Assembly: GCA_043228905.1 (NCBI GenBank) | Contig: JBHGNT010000040.1 | Span: 1 to 64,000 of the forward strand | DNA length: 64,000 nt | Origin: Azolla caroliniana | Lineage: Eukaryota; Polypodiophyta | Reading direction: 5' to 3' | In this document: positions 27,596 through 40,887 of the stretch, piece by piece | Numbering within the stretch: the first letter of the stretch is position 1 | Layout of the letters: each line of letters opens with the position of its first letter | The notes under the pieces: generated by a model | What the model was told of the DNA's origin: nothing | Databases searched by the model: none | Seen by the model: only the letters and a program-made list of their open reading frames with translations | Program-made: the position numbers and the translations under genes

Positions 27596-30500
27596 TAGTG
27601 TTGTTAGCTTCGATTCGCATCTTTGAACAGTAAAATCCGATATCACACGAGCCAGGTATGACAACTTTAATTTACTCACGCACTCTTCTCAACTCCCTCC
27701 TCTAATTTACTAATTTCTTCATGTCTCTCGACCTGAGTTTCAAAATCTTGCTTTTTTAATTCGATATCATAGCTAGTGTTATTAGCTTCGATACGCAAGA
27801 TGGAACACGAAAATCGGATATCACACCAGCCAGGTATGAACATTTTAATTTACTCACTTGCTCTTCTCAACTCCCTCCTCAAATTTACTAATTTCTTCAT
27901 GTCTCTCGACCTGAGTTTCAAAATCTTGATTTTCTAATTTCATATCATAGCTAGTGTTGTCAGCTTCGATTCGCATGTTTGAACACAAAAATACGCTATC
28001 ACACGAGCCAGGTATGACAATTTTCATTTACTCACGCACTCTTCTCAACTCCCTCCTTTAATTTACTAATTTCTTCATGTCTCTCGACCTGAGTTTCAAA
28101 ATCTTGATTTTTTAATTCGATATCATAGCTAGTGTTATTAGGTTCGATTCGCATGATGGAACACGAAAATCGGATATCACACCAGCCAGGTATGAACATT
28201 TTAATTTACTCACTTGCTCTTGTCAACTCCCTCCTCAAATTTGGTAATTTCTTCATGTCTCTCGACCTGAGTTTCAAATTCTTGATTTTCTAATTCCATA
28301 TAATAGGTAGTGTTGTTAGCTTCGATTCGCATGTTTGAACACTAAAATCCGATATCACACGAGCCAGGTATGACCATTTTAATTTACTCACGCGCTCTTC
28401 TCAACTCCCTCCTCTAATTTACTAATTTCTTCATGTCTCTTGACCTGAGTTTCAAAATCTTGATTTTCTAATTCCATATCATAGGTAGTGTTGTTAGCTT
28501 CGATTCGCATCTTTGAACAGTAAAATCCGATATCACACGAGCCAGGTATGACAACTTTAATTTACTCACGCACTCTTCTCAACTCCCTCCTCTAAACTAC
28601 TAATTTCTTCATGTCTCTCGACCTGAGTTTCAAAATCTTGCTTTTTTAATTCGATAACATAGCTAGTGTTATTAGCTTCGATTCGCATGATGGAACACGA
28701 AAATCGGATATCACACCAGCCAGGTATGAACATTTTAATTTACTCACTTGCTCTTCTCAACTCCCTCCTCAAATTTGGTAATTTCTTCATGTCTCTCGAC
28801 CTGAGTTTCAAATTCTTGATTTTCTAATTCCATATAATAGGTAGTGTTGTTAGCTTCGATTCGCATGTTTGAACACTAAAATCCGATATCACACGACCCA
28901 GGTATGACCATTTTAATTTACTCACGCGCTCTTCTCAACTCCCTCCTCTAATTTACTAATTTCTTCATGTCTCTTGACCTGAGTTTCAAAATCTTGATTT
29001 TCTAATTCCATATCATAGGTAGTGTTGTTAGCTTCGATTCGCATCTTTGAACAGTAAAATCCGATATCACACGAGCCAGGTATGACAACTTTAATTTACT
29101 CACGCACTCTTCTCAACTCCCTCCTCTAATTTACTAATTTCTTCATGTCTCTCGACCTGAGTTTCAAAATCTTGCTTTTTTAATTCGATAACATAGCTAG
29201 TGTTATTAGGTTCGATTCGCATGATGGAACACGAAAATCGGATATCACACCAGCCAGGTATGAACATTTTAATTTACTCACTTGCTCTTCTCAACTCCCT
29301 CCTCAAATTTGGTAATTTCTTCATGTCTCTCGACCTGAGTTTCAAATTCTTGATTTTCTAATTCCATATAATAGGTAGTGTTGTTAGCTTCGATTCGCAT
29401 GTTTGAACACTAAAATCCGATATCACACGACCCAGGTATGACCATTTTAATTTACTCACGCGCTCTTCTCAACTCCCTCCTCTAATTTACTAATTTCTTC
29501 ATGTCTCTTGACCTGAGTTTCAAAATCTTGATTTTCTAATTCCATATCATAGGTAGTGTTGTTAGCTTCGATTCGCATCTTTGAACAGTAAAATCCGATA
29601 TCACACGAGCCAGGTATGACAACTTTAATTTACTCACGCACTCTTCTCAACTCCCTCCTCTAATTTACTAATTTCTTCATGTCTCTCGACCTGAGTTTCA
29701 AAATCTTGCTTTTTTAACTCCATATCATAGCTAGTGTTGTTAGCTTCGAGTCGCATGATAGAACACTAAAATCGGATATCACACGAGCCAGGTATGAACA
29801 TTTTAATTTACTCACGCGCTCTTCTCAACTCCCTCCTCAAATTTACTAATTTCTTCATGTCTCTCGACCTGAGTTTCAAAATCTTGATTTTCTAATTTCA
29901 TATCATAGCTAGTGTTGTCAGCTTCGATTCGCATGTTTGAACACAAAAATACGCTATCACACGAGCCAGGTATGACAATTTTCATTTACTCACGCGCTCT
30001 TCTCAACTCCCTCCTCTAATTTACTAATTTCTTCATGTCTCTCGACCTGAGTTTCAAAATGTTGATTTTTTAATTCCATATCATACCTAGTGTTGTTAGC
30101 TTCAATTCGGAGGATGGAACACTAAAATCGGATATCACACGAGCCAGGTATGAACATTTTAATTTACTCACGCTCTCTTCTCAGATCCCTCCTCAAATTT
30201 TGTAATTTCTTCATGTCTCTCGACCTGAGTTTCAAAATCTTGATTTTCTAATTCCATATCATAGCTAGTGTTGTCAGCTTCGATTCGCATCTTTGAACAG
30301 TAAAATCCGATATCACACGAGCCAGGTATGACAACTTTAATTTACTCACGCACTCTTCTCAACTCCCTCCTCTAATTTACTAATTTCTTCATGTCTCTCG
30401 ACCTGAGTTTCAAAATCTTGCTTTTTTAATTCGATATCATAGCTAGTGTTATTAGCTTCGATACGCATGATGGAACACGAAAATCGGATATCACACCAGC

Positions 30501-33500
30501 CAGGTATGAACATTTTAATTTACTCACTTGCTCTTCTCAACTCCCTCCTCAAATTTTCTAATTTCTTCATGTCTCTCGACCTGAGTTTCAAAATCTTGAT
30601 TTTCTAATTTCATATCATAGCTAGTGTTGTCAGCTTCGATTCGCATGTTTGAACACAAAAATACGCTATCACACGAGCCAGATATGACAATTTTCATTTA
30701 CTCACGCGCTCTTCTCAACTCCCTCCTCTAATTTACTAATTTCTTCATGTCTCCCGATCTGAGTTTCAAAATGTTGATTTTTTAATTCCATATCATACCT
30801 AGTGTTGTTAGCTTCAATTCGGAGGATGGAACACTAAAATCGGATATCACACGAGCCAGGTATGAACATTTGAATTTACTCACTTGCTCTTCTCAACTCC
30901 CTCCTCAAATTTGGTAATTTCTTCATGTCTCTCGACCTGAGTTTCAAAATCTTGATTTTCTAATTCCATATCATAGGTAGTGTTGTTAGCTTCGATTCGC
31001 ATCTTTGAACAGTAAAATCCGATATCACACGAGCCAGGTATGACAACTTTAATTTACTCACGCACTCTTCTCAACTCCCTCCTCTAATTTACTAATTTCT
31101 TCATGTCTCTCGACCTGAGTTTCAAAATCTTGCTTTTTTAATTCGATATCATAGCTAGTGTTATTAGCTTCGATACGCAAGATGGAACACGAAAATCGGA
31201 TATCACACCAGCCAGGTATGAACATTTTAATTTACTCACTTGCTCTTCTCAACTCCCTCCTCAAATTTACTAATTTCTTCATGTCTCTCGACCTGAGTTT
31301 CAAAATCTTGATTTTCTAATTTCATATCATAGCTAGTGTTGTCAGCTTCGATTCGCATGTTTGAACACAAAAATACGCTATCACACGAGCCAGGTATGAC
31401 AATTTTCATTTACTCACGCACTCTTCTCAACTCCCTCCTTTAATTTACTAATTTCTTCATGTCTCTCGACCTGAGTTTCAAAATCTTGATTTTTTAATTC
31501 GATATCATAGCTAGTGTTATTAGGTTCGATTCGCATGATGGAACACGAAAATCGGATATCACACCAGCCAGGTATGAACATTTTAATTTACTCACTTGCT
31601 CTTGTCAACTCCCTCCTCAAATTTGGTAATTTCTTCATGTCTCTCGACCTGAGTTTCAAATTCTTGATTTTCTAATTCCATATAATAGGTAGTGTTGTTA
31701 GCTTCGATTCGCATGTTTGAACACTAAAATCCGATATCACACGAGCCAGGTATGACCATTTTAATTTACTCACGCGCTCTTCTCAACTCCCTCCTCTAAT
31801 TTACTAATTTCTTCATGTCTCTTGACCTGAGTTTCAAAATCTTGATTTTCTAATTCCATATCATAGGTAGTGTTGTTAGCTTCGATTCGCATCTTTGAAC
31901 AGTAAAATCCGATATCACACGAGCCAGGTATGACAACTTTAATTTACTCACGCACTCTTCTCAACTCCCTCCTCTAAACTACTAATTTCTTCATGTCTCT
32001 CGACCTGAGTTTCAAAATCTTGCTTTTTTAATTCGATAACATAGCTAGTGTTATTAGCTTCGATTCGCATGATGGAACACGAAAATCGGATATCACACCA
32101 GCCAGGTATGAACATTTTAATTTACTCACTTGCTCTTCTCAACTCCCTCCTCAAATTTGGTAATTTCTTCATGTCTCTCGACCTGAGTTTCAAATTCTTG
32201 ATTTTCTAATTCCATATAATAGGTAGTGTTGTTAGCTTCGATTCGCATGTTTGAACACTAAAATCCGATATCACACGACCCAGGTATGACCATTTTAATT
32301 TACTCACGCGCTCTTCTCAACTCCCTCCTCTAATTTACTAATTTCTTCATGTCTCTTGACCTGAGTTTCAAAATCTTGATTTTCTAATTCCATATCATAG
32401 GTAGTGTTGTTAGCTTCGATTCGCATCTTTGAACAGTAAAATCCGATATCACACGAGCCAGGTATGACAACTTTAATTTACTCACGCACTCTTCTCAACT
32501 CCCTCCTCTAATTTACTAATTTCTTCATGTCTCTCGACCTGAGTTTCAAAATCTTGCTTTTTTAATTCGATAACATAGCTAGTGTTATTAGGTTCGATTC
32601 GCATGATGGAACACGAAAATCGGATATCACACCAGCCAGGTATGAACATTTTAATTTACTCACTTGCTCTTCTCAACTCCCTCCTCAAATTTGGTAATTT
32701 CTTCATGTCTCTCGACCTGAGTTTCAAATTCTTGATTTTCTAATTCCATATAATAGGTAGTGTTGTTAGCTTCGATTCGCATGTTTGAACACTAAAATCC
32801 GATATCACACGACCCAGGTATGACCATTTTAATTTACTCACGCGCTCTTCTCAACTCCCTCCTCTAATTTACTAATTTCTTCATGTCTCTTGACCTGAGT
32901 TTCAAAATCTTGATTTTCTAATTCCATATCATAGGTAGTGTTGTTAGCTTCGATTCGCATCTTTGAACAGTAAAATCCGATATCACACGAGCCAGGTATG
33001 ACAACTTTAATTTACTCACGCACTCTTCTCAACTCCCTCCTCTAATTTACTAATTTCTTCATGTCTCTCGACCTGAGTTTCAAAATCTTGCTTTTTTAAC
33101 TCCATATCATAGCTAGTGTTGTTAGCTTCGAGTCGCATGATAGAACACTAAAATCGGATATCACACGAGCCAGGTATGAACATTTTAATTTACTCACGCG
33201 CTCTTCTCAACTCCCTCCTCAAATTTACTAATTTCTTCATGTCTCTCGACCTGAGTTTCAAAATCTTGATTTTCTAATTTCATATCATAGCTAGTGTTGT
33301 CAGCTTCGATTCGCATGTTTGAACACAAAAATACGCTATCACACGAGCCAGGTATGACAATTTTCATTTACTCACGCGCTCTTCTCAACTCCCTCCTCTA
33401 ATTTACTAATTTCTTCATGTCTCTCGACCTGAGTTTCAAAATGTTGATTTTTTAATTCCATATCATACCTAGTGTTGTTAGCTTCAATTCGGAGGATGGA

Positions 33501-36500
33501 ACACTAAAATCGGATATCACACGAGCCAGGTATGAACATTTTAATTTACTCACGCTCTCTTCTCAGATCCCTCCTCAAATTTTGTAATTTCTTCATGTCT
33601 CTCGACCTGAGTTTCAAAATCTTGATTTTCTAATTCCATATCATAGCTAGTGTTGTCAGCTTCGATTCGCATCTTTGAACAGTAAAATCCGATATCACAC
33701 GAGCCAGGTATGACAACTTTAATTTACTCACGCACTCTTCTCAACTCCCTCCTCTAATTTACTAATTTCTTCATGTCTCTCGACCTGAGTTTCAAAATCT
33801 TGCTTTTTTAATTCGATATCATAGCTAGTGTTATTAGCTTCGATACGCATGATGGAACACGAAAATCGGATATCACACCAGCCAGGTATGAACATTTTAA
33901 TTTACTCACTTGCTCTTCTCAACTCCCTCCTCAAATTTTCTAATTTCTTCATGTCTCTCGACCTGAGTTTCAAAATCTTGATTTTCTAATTTCATATCAT
34001 AGCTAGTGTTGTCAGCTTCGATTCGCATGTTTGAACACAAAAATACGCTATCACACGAGCCAGATATGACAATTTTCATTTACTCACGCGCTCTTCTCAA
34101 CTCCCTCCTCTAATTTACTAATTTCTTCATGTCTCCCGATCTGAGTTTCAAAATGTTGATTTTTTAATTCCATATCATACCTAGTGTTGTTAGCTTCAAT
34201 TCGGAGGATGGAACACTAAAATCGGATATCACACGAGCCAGGTATGAACATTTGAATTTACTCACTTGCTCTTCTCAACTCCCTCCTCAAATTTGGTAAT
34301 TTCTTCATGTCTCTCGACCTGAGTTTCAAAATCTTGATTTTCTAATTCCATATCATAGGTAGTGTTGTTAGCTTCGATTCGCATCTTTGAACAGTAAAAT
34401 CCGATATCACACGAGCCAGGTATGACAACTTTAATTTACTCACGCACTCTTCTCAACTCCCTCCTCTAATTTACTAATTTCTTCATGTCTCTCGACCTGA
34501 GTTTCAAAATCTTGCTTTTTTAATTCGATATCATAGCTAGTGTTATTAGCTTCGATACGCAAGATGGAACACGAAAATCGGATATCACACCAGCCAGGTA
34601 TGAACATTTTAATTTACTCACTTGCTCTTCTCAACTCCCTCCTCAAATTTACTAATTTCTTCATGTCTCTCGACCTGAGTTTCAAAATCTTGATTTTCTA
34701 ATTTCATATCATAGCTAGTGTTGTCAGCTTCGATTCGCATGTTTGAACACAAAAATACGCTATCACACGAGCCAGGTATGACAATTTTCATTTACTCACG
34801 CACTCTTCTCAACTCCCTCCTTTAATTTACTAATTTCTTCATGTCTCTCGACCTGAGTTTCAAAATCTTGATTTTTTAATTCGATATCATAGCTAGTGTT
34901 ATTAGGTTCGATTCGCATGATGGAACACGAAAATCGGATATCACACCAGCCAGGTATGAACATTTTAATTTACTCACTTGCTCTTGTCAACTCCCTCCTC
35001 AAATTTGGTAATTTCTTCATGTCTCTCGACCTGAGTTTCAAATTCTTGATTTTCTAATTCCATATAATAGGTAGTGTTGTTAGCTTCGATTCGCATGTTT
35101 GAACACTAAAATCCGATATCACACGAGCCAGGTATGACCATTTTAATTTACTCACGCGCTCTTCTCAACTCCCTCCTCGAATTTACTAATTTCTTCATGT
35201 CTCTTGACCTGAGTTTCAAAATCTTGATTTTCTAATTCCATATCATAGGTAGTGTTGTTAGCTTCGATTCGCATCTTTGAACAGTAAAATCCGATATCAC
35301 ACGAGCCACGTATGACAACTTTAATTTACTCACGCACTCTTCTCAACTCCCTCCTCTAAACTACTAATTTCTTCATGTCTCTCGACCTGAGTTTCAAAAT
35401 CTTGCTTTTTTAATTCGATAACATAGCTAGTGTTATTAGCTTCGATTCGCATGATGGAACACGAAAATCGGATATCACACCAGCCAGGTATGAACATTTT
35501 AATTTACTCACTTGCTCTTCTCAACTCCCTCCTCAAATTTGGTAATTTCTTCATGTCTCTCGACCTGAGTTTCAAATTCTTGATTTTCTAATTCCATATA
35601 ATAGGTAGTGTTGTTAGCTTCGATTCGCATGTTTGAACACTAAAATCCGATATCACACGACCCAGGTATGACCATTTTAATTTACTCACGCGCTCTTCTC
35701 AACTCCCTCCTCTAATTTACTAATTTCTTCATGTCTCTTGACCTGAGTTTCAAAATCTTGATTTTCTAATTCCATATCATAGGTAGTGTTGTTAGCTTCG
35801 ATTCGCATCTTTGAACAGTAAAATCCGATATCACACGAGCCAGGTATGACAACTTTAATTTACTCACGCACTCTTCTCAACTCCCTCCTCTAATTTACTA
35901 ATTTCTTCATGTCTCTCGACCTGAGTTTCAAAATCTTGCTTTTTTAATTCGATAACATAGCTAGTGTTATTAGGTTCGATTCGCATGATGGAACACGAAA
36001 ATCGGATATCACACCAGCCAGGTATGAACATTTTAATTTACTCACTTGCTCTTCTCAACTCCCTCCTCAAATTTGGTAATTTCTTCATGTCTCTCGACCT
36101 GAGTTTCAAATTCTTGATTTTCTAATTCCATATAATAGGTAGTGTTGTTAGCTTCGATTCGCATGTTTGAACACTAAAATCCGATATCACACGACCCAGG
36201 TATGACCATTTTAATTTACTCACGCGCTCTTCTCAACTCCCTCCTCTAATTTACTAATTTCTTCATGTCTCTTGACCTGAGTTTCAAAATCTTGATTTTC
36301 TAATTCCATATCATAGGTAGTGTTGTTAGCTTCGATTCGCATCTTTGAACAGTAAAATCCGATATCACACGAGCCAGGTATGACAACTTTAATTTACTCA
36401 CGCACTCTTCTCAACTCCCTCCTCTAATTTACTAATTTCTTCATGTCTCTCGACCTGAGTTTCAAAATCTTGCTTTTTTAACTCCATATCATAGCTAGTG

Positions 36501-37635
36501 TTGTTAGCTTCGAGTCGCATGATAGAACACTAAAATCGGATATCACACGAGCCAGGTATGAACATTTTAATTTACTCACGCGCTCTTCTCAACTCCCTCC
36601 TCAAATTTACTAATTTCTTCATGTCTCTCGACCTGAGTTTCAAAATCTTGATTTTCTAATTTCATATCATAGCTAGTGTTGTCAGCTTCGATTCGCATGT
36701 TTGAACACAAAAATACGCTATCACACGAGCCAGGTATGACAATTTTCATTTACTCACGCGCTCTTCTCAACTCCCTCCTCTAATTTACTAATTTCTTCAT
36801 GTCTCTCGACCTGAGTTTCAAAATGTTGATTTTTTAATTCCATATCATACCTAGTGTTGTTAGCTTCAATTCGGAGGATGGAACACTAAAATCGGATATC
36901 ACACGAGCCAGGTATGAACATTTTAATTTACTCACGCTCTCTTCTCAGATCCCTCCTCAAATTTTGTAATTTCTTCATGTCTCTCGACCTGAGTTTCAAA
37001 ATCTTGATTTTCTAATTCCATATCATAGCTAGTGTTGTCAGCTTCGATTCGCATCTTTGAACAGTAAAATCCGATATCACACGAGCCAGGTATGACAACT
37101 TTAATTTACTCACGCACTCTTCTCAACTCCCTCCTCTAATTTACTAATTTCTTCATGTCTCTCGACCTGAGTTTCAAAATCTTGCTTTTTTAATTCGATA
37201 TCATAGCTAGTGTTATTAGCTTCGATACGCATGATGGAACACGAAAATCGGATATCACACCAGCCAGGTATGAACATTTTAATTTACTCACTTGCTCTTC
37301 TCAACTCCCTCCTCAAATTTTCTAATTTCTTCATGTCTCTCGACCTGAGTTTCAAAATCTTGATTTTCTAATTTCATATCATAGCTAGTGTTGTCAGCTT
37401 CGATTCGCATGTTTGAACACAAAAATACGCTATCACACGAGCCAGATATGACAATTTTCATTTACTCACGCGCTCTTCTCAACTCCCTCCCCTAATTTAC
37501 TAATTTCTTCATGTCTCCCGATCTGAGTTTCAAAATGTTGATTTTTTAATTCCATATCATACCTAGTGTTGTTAGCTTCAATTCGGAGGATGGAACACTA
37601 AAATCGGATATCACACGAGCCAGGTATGAACATTT
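27596..37635. repeat. Higher-order repeat: three tandem copies of a 3382-bp unit
   Basis: A unit of 3382 bp, exactly 19 x 178, occurs three times in tandem: 27596-30977, 30978-34359 and 34360-37635 (the last slightly short). Rare markers recur at exactly that spacing: TCTAAACTAC at 28591, 31973 and 35355; GATACGCAAGATGG at 27790, 31172 and 34554; TGTCAACTCC at 28221, 31603 and 34985; CAGATATGAC near 30681, 34063 and 37445. Only isolated differences were noticed, such as those at 35179 and 35309 in the third copy. The near-identity implies very recent amplification. No gene is present. Confidence 0.9.
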
Positions 37636-40600
37636 TAATTTACACACGCTCTCTTCTCAGATCCCTCCTCAAATTTTGTAATTTCTTCATGTCTCTCGAC
37701 CTGAGTTTCAAAATCTTGATTTTCTAATTCCATATCATAGCTAGTGTTGTTAGCTTCGATTCGCATGTTGTATGACCATTTTAATTTACTCACGCGCTGT
37801 TGTCAGCTCCCTCCTGTAATTTACTAATTTTTTCATGTCTCTCGACCTGAGTTTCAAAATCTTGATTTTCTAATTCCATATCATAGGTAGTGTTGTTAGC
37901 TTCGATTCGCATCTTTGAACAGTAAAATCCGATATCACACGAGCCAGGTATGACAATTTTAATTTCCTCACGCGATCTTCTCAACTCCCTCCTCTAATTT
38001 ACTAATTTCTTCATGTCTCTCGACCTGAGTTTCAAAATCTTGATTTTTTAACTCCATATCATAGCTAGTGTTGTTAGCTTCGAGTCGCATGATAGAACTC
38101 TAAAATCGGATATCACACGAGCCAGGTATGAACATTTTAATTTACTCACGCGCTCTTCTCAACTCCCTCCTCAAATTTACTAATTTCTTCATGTCTCTCG
38201 ACCTGAGTTTCAAAATCTTGATTTTCTAATTCCATATCATAGGTAGTGTTGTTAGCTTCGATTCGCATCTTTGAACAGTAAAATCCGATATCACACGAGC
38301 CAGGTATGACAACTTTAATTTACTCACGCACTCTTCTCAACTCCCTCCTCTAATTTACTAATTTCTTCATGTCTCTCGACCTGAGTTTCAAAATCTTGCT
38401 TTTTTAATTCGATATCATAGCTAGTGTTATTAGCTTCGATACGCAAGATGGAACACGAAAATCGGATATCACACCAGCCAGGTATGAACATTTTAATTTA
38501 CTCACTTGCTCTTCTCAACTCCCACCTCAAATTTACTAATTTCTTCATGTCTCTCGACCTGAGTTTCAAAATCTTGATTTTCTAATTCCATATCATAGCT
38601 AGTGTTGTCAGCTTCGATTCGCATCTTTGAACAGTAAAATCCGATATCACACGAGCCAGGTATGACAATTTTCATTTACTCACGCACTCTTCTCAACTCC
38701 CTCCTTTAATTTACTAATTTCTTCATGTCTCTCGACCTGAGTTTCAAAATCTTGATTTTTTAATTCGATATCATAGCTAGTGTTATTAGGTTCGATTCGC
38801 ATGATGGAACACGAAAATCGGATATCACACCAGCCAGGTATGAACATTTTAATTTACTCACTTGCTCTTCTCAACTCCCTCCTCAAATTTGGTAATTTCT
38901 TCATGTCTCTCGACCTGAGTTTCAAATTCTTGATTTTCTAATTCCATATAATAGGTAGTGTTGTTAGCTTCGATTCGCATGTTTGAACACTAAAATCCGA
39001 TATCACACGAGCCAGGTATGACCATTTTAATTTACTCACGCGCTCTTCTCAACTCCCTCCTCTAATTTACTAATTTCTTCATGTCTCTTGACCTGAGTTT
39101 CAAAATCTTGATTTTCTAATTCCATATCATAGGTAGTGTTGTTAGCTTCGAATCGCATCTTTGAACAGTAAAATCCGATATCACACGAGCCAGGTATGAC
39201 AACTTTAATTTACTCACGCACTCTTCTCAACTCCCTCCTCTAATTTATTAATTTCTTCATGTCTCTCGACCTGAGTTTCAAAATCTTGCTTTTTTAATTC
39301 GATAACATAGCTAGTGTTATTAGCTTCGATTCGCATGATGGAACACGAAAATCGGATATCACACCAGCCAGGTATGAACATTTTAATTTACTCACTTGCT
39401 CTTCTCAACTCCCTCCTCAAATTTGGTAATTTCTTCATGTCTCTCGACCTGAGTTTCAAATTCTTGATTTTCTAATTCCATATAATAGCTAGTGTTGTTA
39501 GCTTCGATTCGCATGTTTGAACACTAAAATCCGATATCACACGACCCAGGTATGACCATTTTAATTTACTCACGCGCTCTTCTCAACTCCCTCCTCTAAT
39601 TTACTAATTTCTTCATGTCTCTCGACCTGAGTTTCAAAATCTTGATTTTCTAATTCCATATCATAGGTAGTGTTGTTAGCTTCGATTCGCATCTTTGAAC
39701 AGTAAAATCCGATATCACACGAGCCAGGTATGACAATGTTAATTTCCTCACGCGATCTTCTCAGATCCCTCCTCTAATTTACTAATTTCTTCATGTCTCT
39801 CGACCTGAGTTTCAAAATCTTGATTTTCTAATTCCATATCATAGCTAGTGTTGTTAGCTTCGATTCGCATGTTGTATGAACATTTTAATTTACTCACGCG
39901 CTGTTGTCAGCTCCCTCCTGTAATTTACTAATTTTTACATGTCTCGCGACCTGAGTTTCAAAATCTTGATTTTCTAATTCCATATCATAGGTAGTGTTGT
40001 TAGCTTCGATTCGCATGTTTCAACACAAAAATCCGATATCACACGAGCCAGGTATGACAATTTTAATTTCCTCACGCGATCTTCTCAACTCCCTCCTCTA
40101 ATTTACTAATTTCTTCATGTCTCTCGACCTGAGTTTCAAAATCTTGATTTTTTAACTCCATATCATAGCTAGTGTCGTTAGCTTCGAGTCGCATGATAGA
40201 ACTCTAAAATCGGATATCACACGAGCCAGGTATGAACATTTTAATTTACTCACGCGCTCTTCTCAACTCCCTCCTCAAATTTACTAATTTCTTCATGTCT
40301 CTCGACCTGAGTTTCAAAATCTTGATTTTCTAATTTCATATCATAGCTAGTGTTGTCAGCTTCGATTCGCATGTTTGAACACAAAAATACGCTATCACAC
40401 GAGCCAGGTATGACAATTTTCATTTACTCACGCGCTCTTCTCAACTCCCTCCTCTAATTTACTAATTTCTTCATGTCTCTCGACCTGAGTTTCAAAATCT
40501 TGATTTTTTAACTCCATATCATAGCTAGTGTTGTTAGCTTCGAGTCGCATGATAGAACACTAAAATCGGATATCACACGAGCCAGGTATGAACATTTTAA

Positions 40601-40845
40601 TTTACTCACGCGCTCTTCTCAACTCCCTCCTCAAATTTACTAATTTCTTCATGTCTCTCGACCTGAGTTTCAAAATCTTGATTTTCTAATTTCATATCAT
40701 AGCTAGTGTTGTCAGCTTCGATTCGCATGTTTGAACACAAAAATACGCTATCACACGAGCCAGGTATGACAATTTTCATTTACTCACGCGCTCTTCTCAA
40801 CTCCCTCCTCTAATTTACTAATTTCTTCATGTCTCTCGACCTAAG

Positions 40846-40887
40846 TTTAGGGTTTAGGGTAGGGTTTAGGGTTTAGGGTTTAGGGTT
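40846..40887 (+). repeat. Interstitial telomeric tract 1, inverted
   Basis: Forty-two bases made of TTTAGGG units, the third shortened to TAGGG, lie inside a satellite monomer. The G-rich strand is the + strand, opposite to the terminal telomere. The left junction is CGACCTAAG before TTTAGGG; the right junction is GGGTT followed by CTCGCATC. Core-to-core spacing across this monomer is 166 instead of 178, so the tract replaces about 54 bp of monomer with 42 bp. The satellite keeps the same orientation on both sides. Confidence 0.95.
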
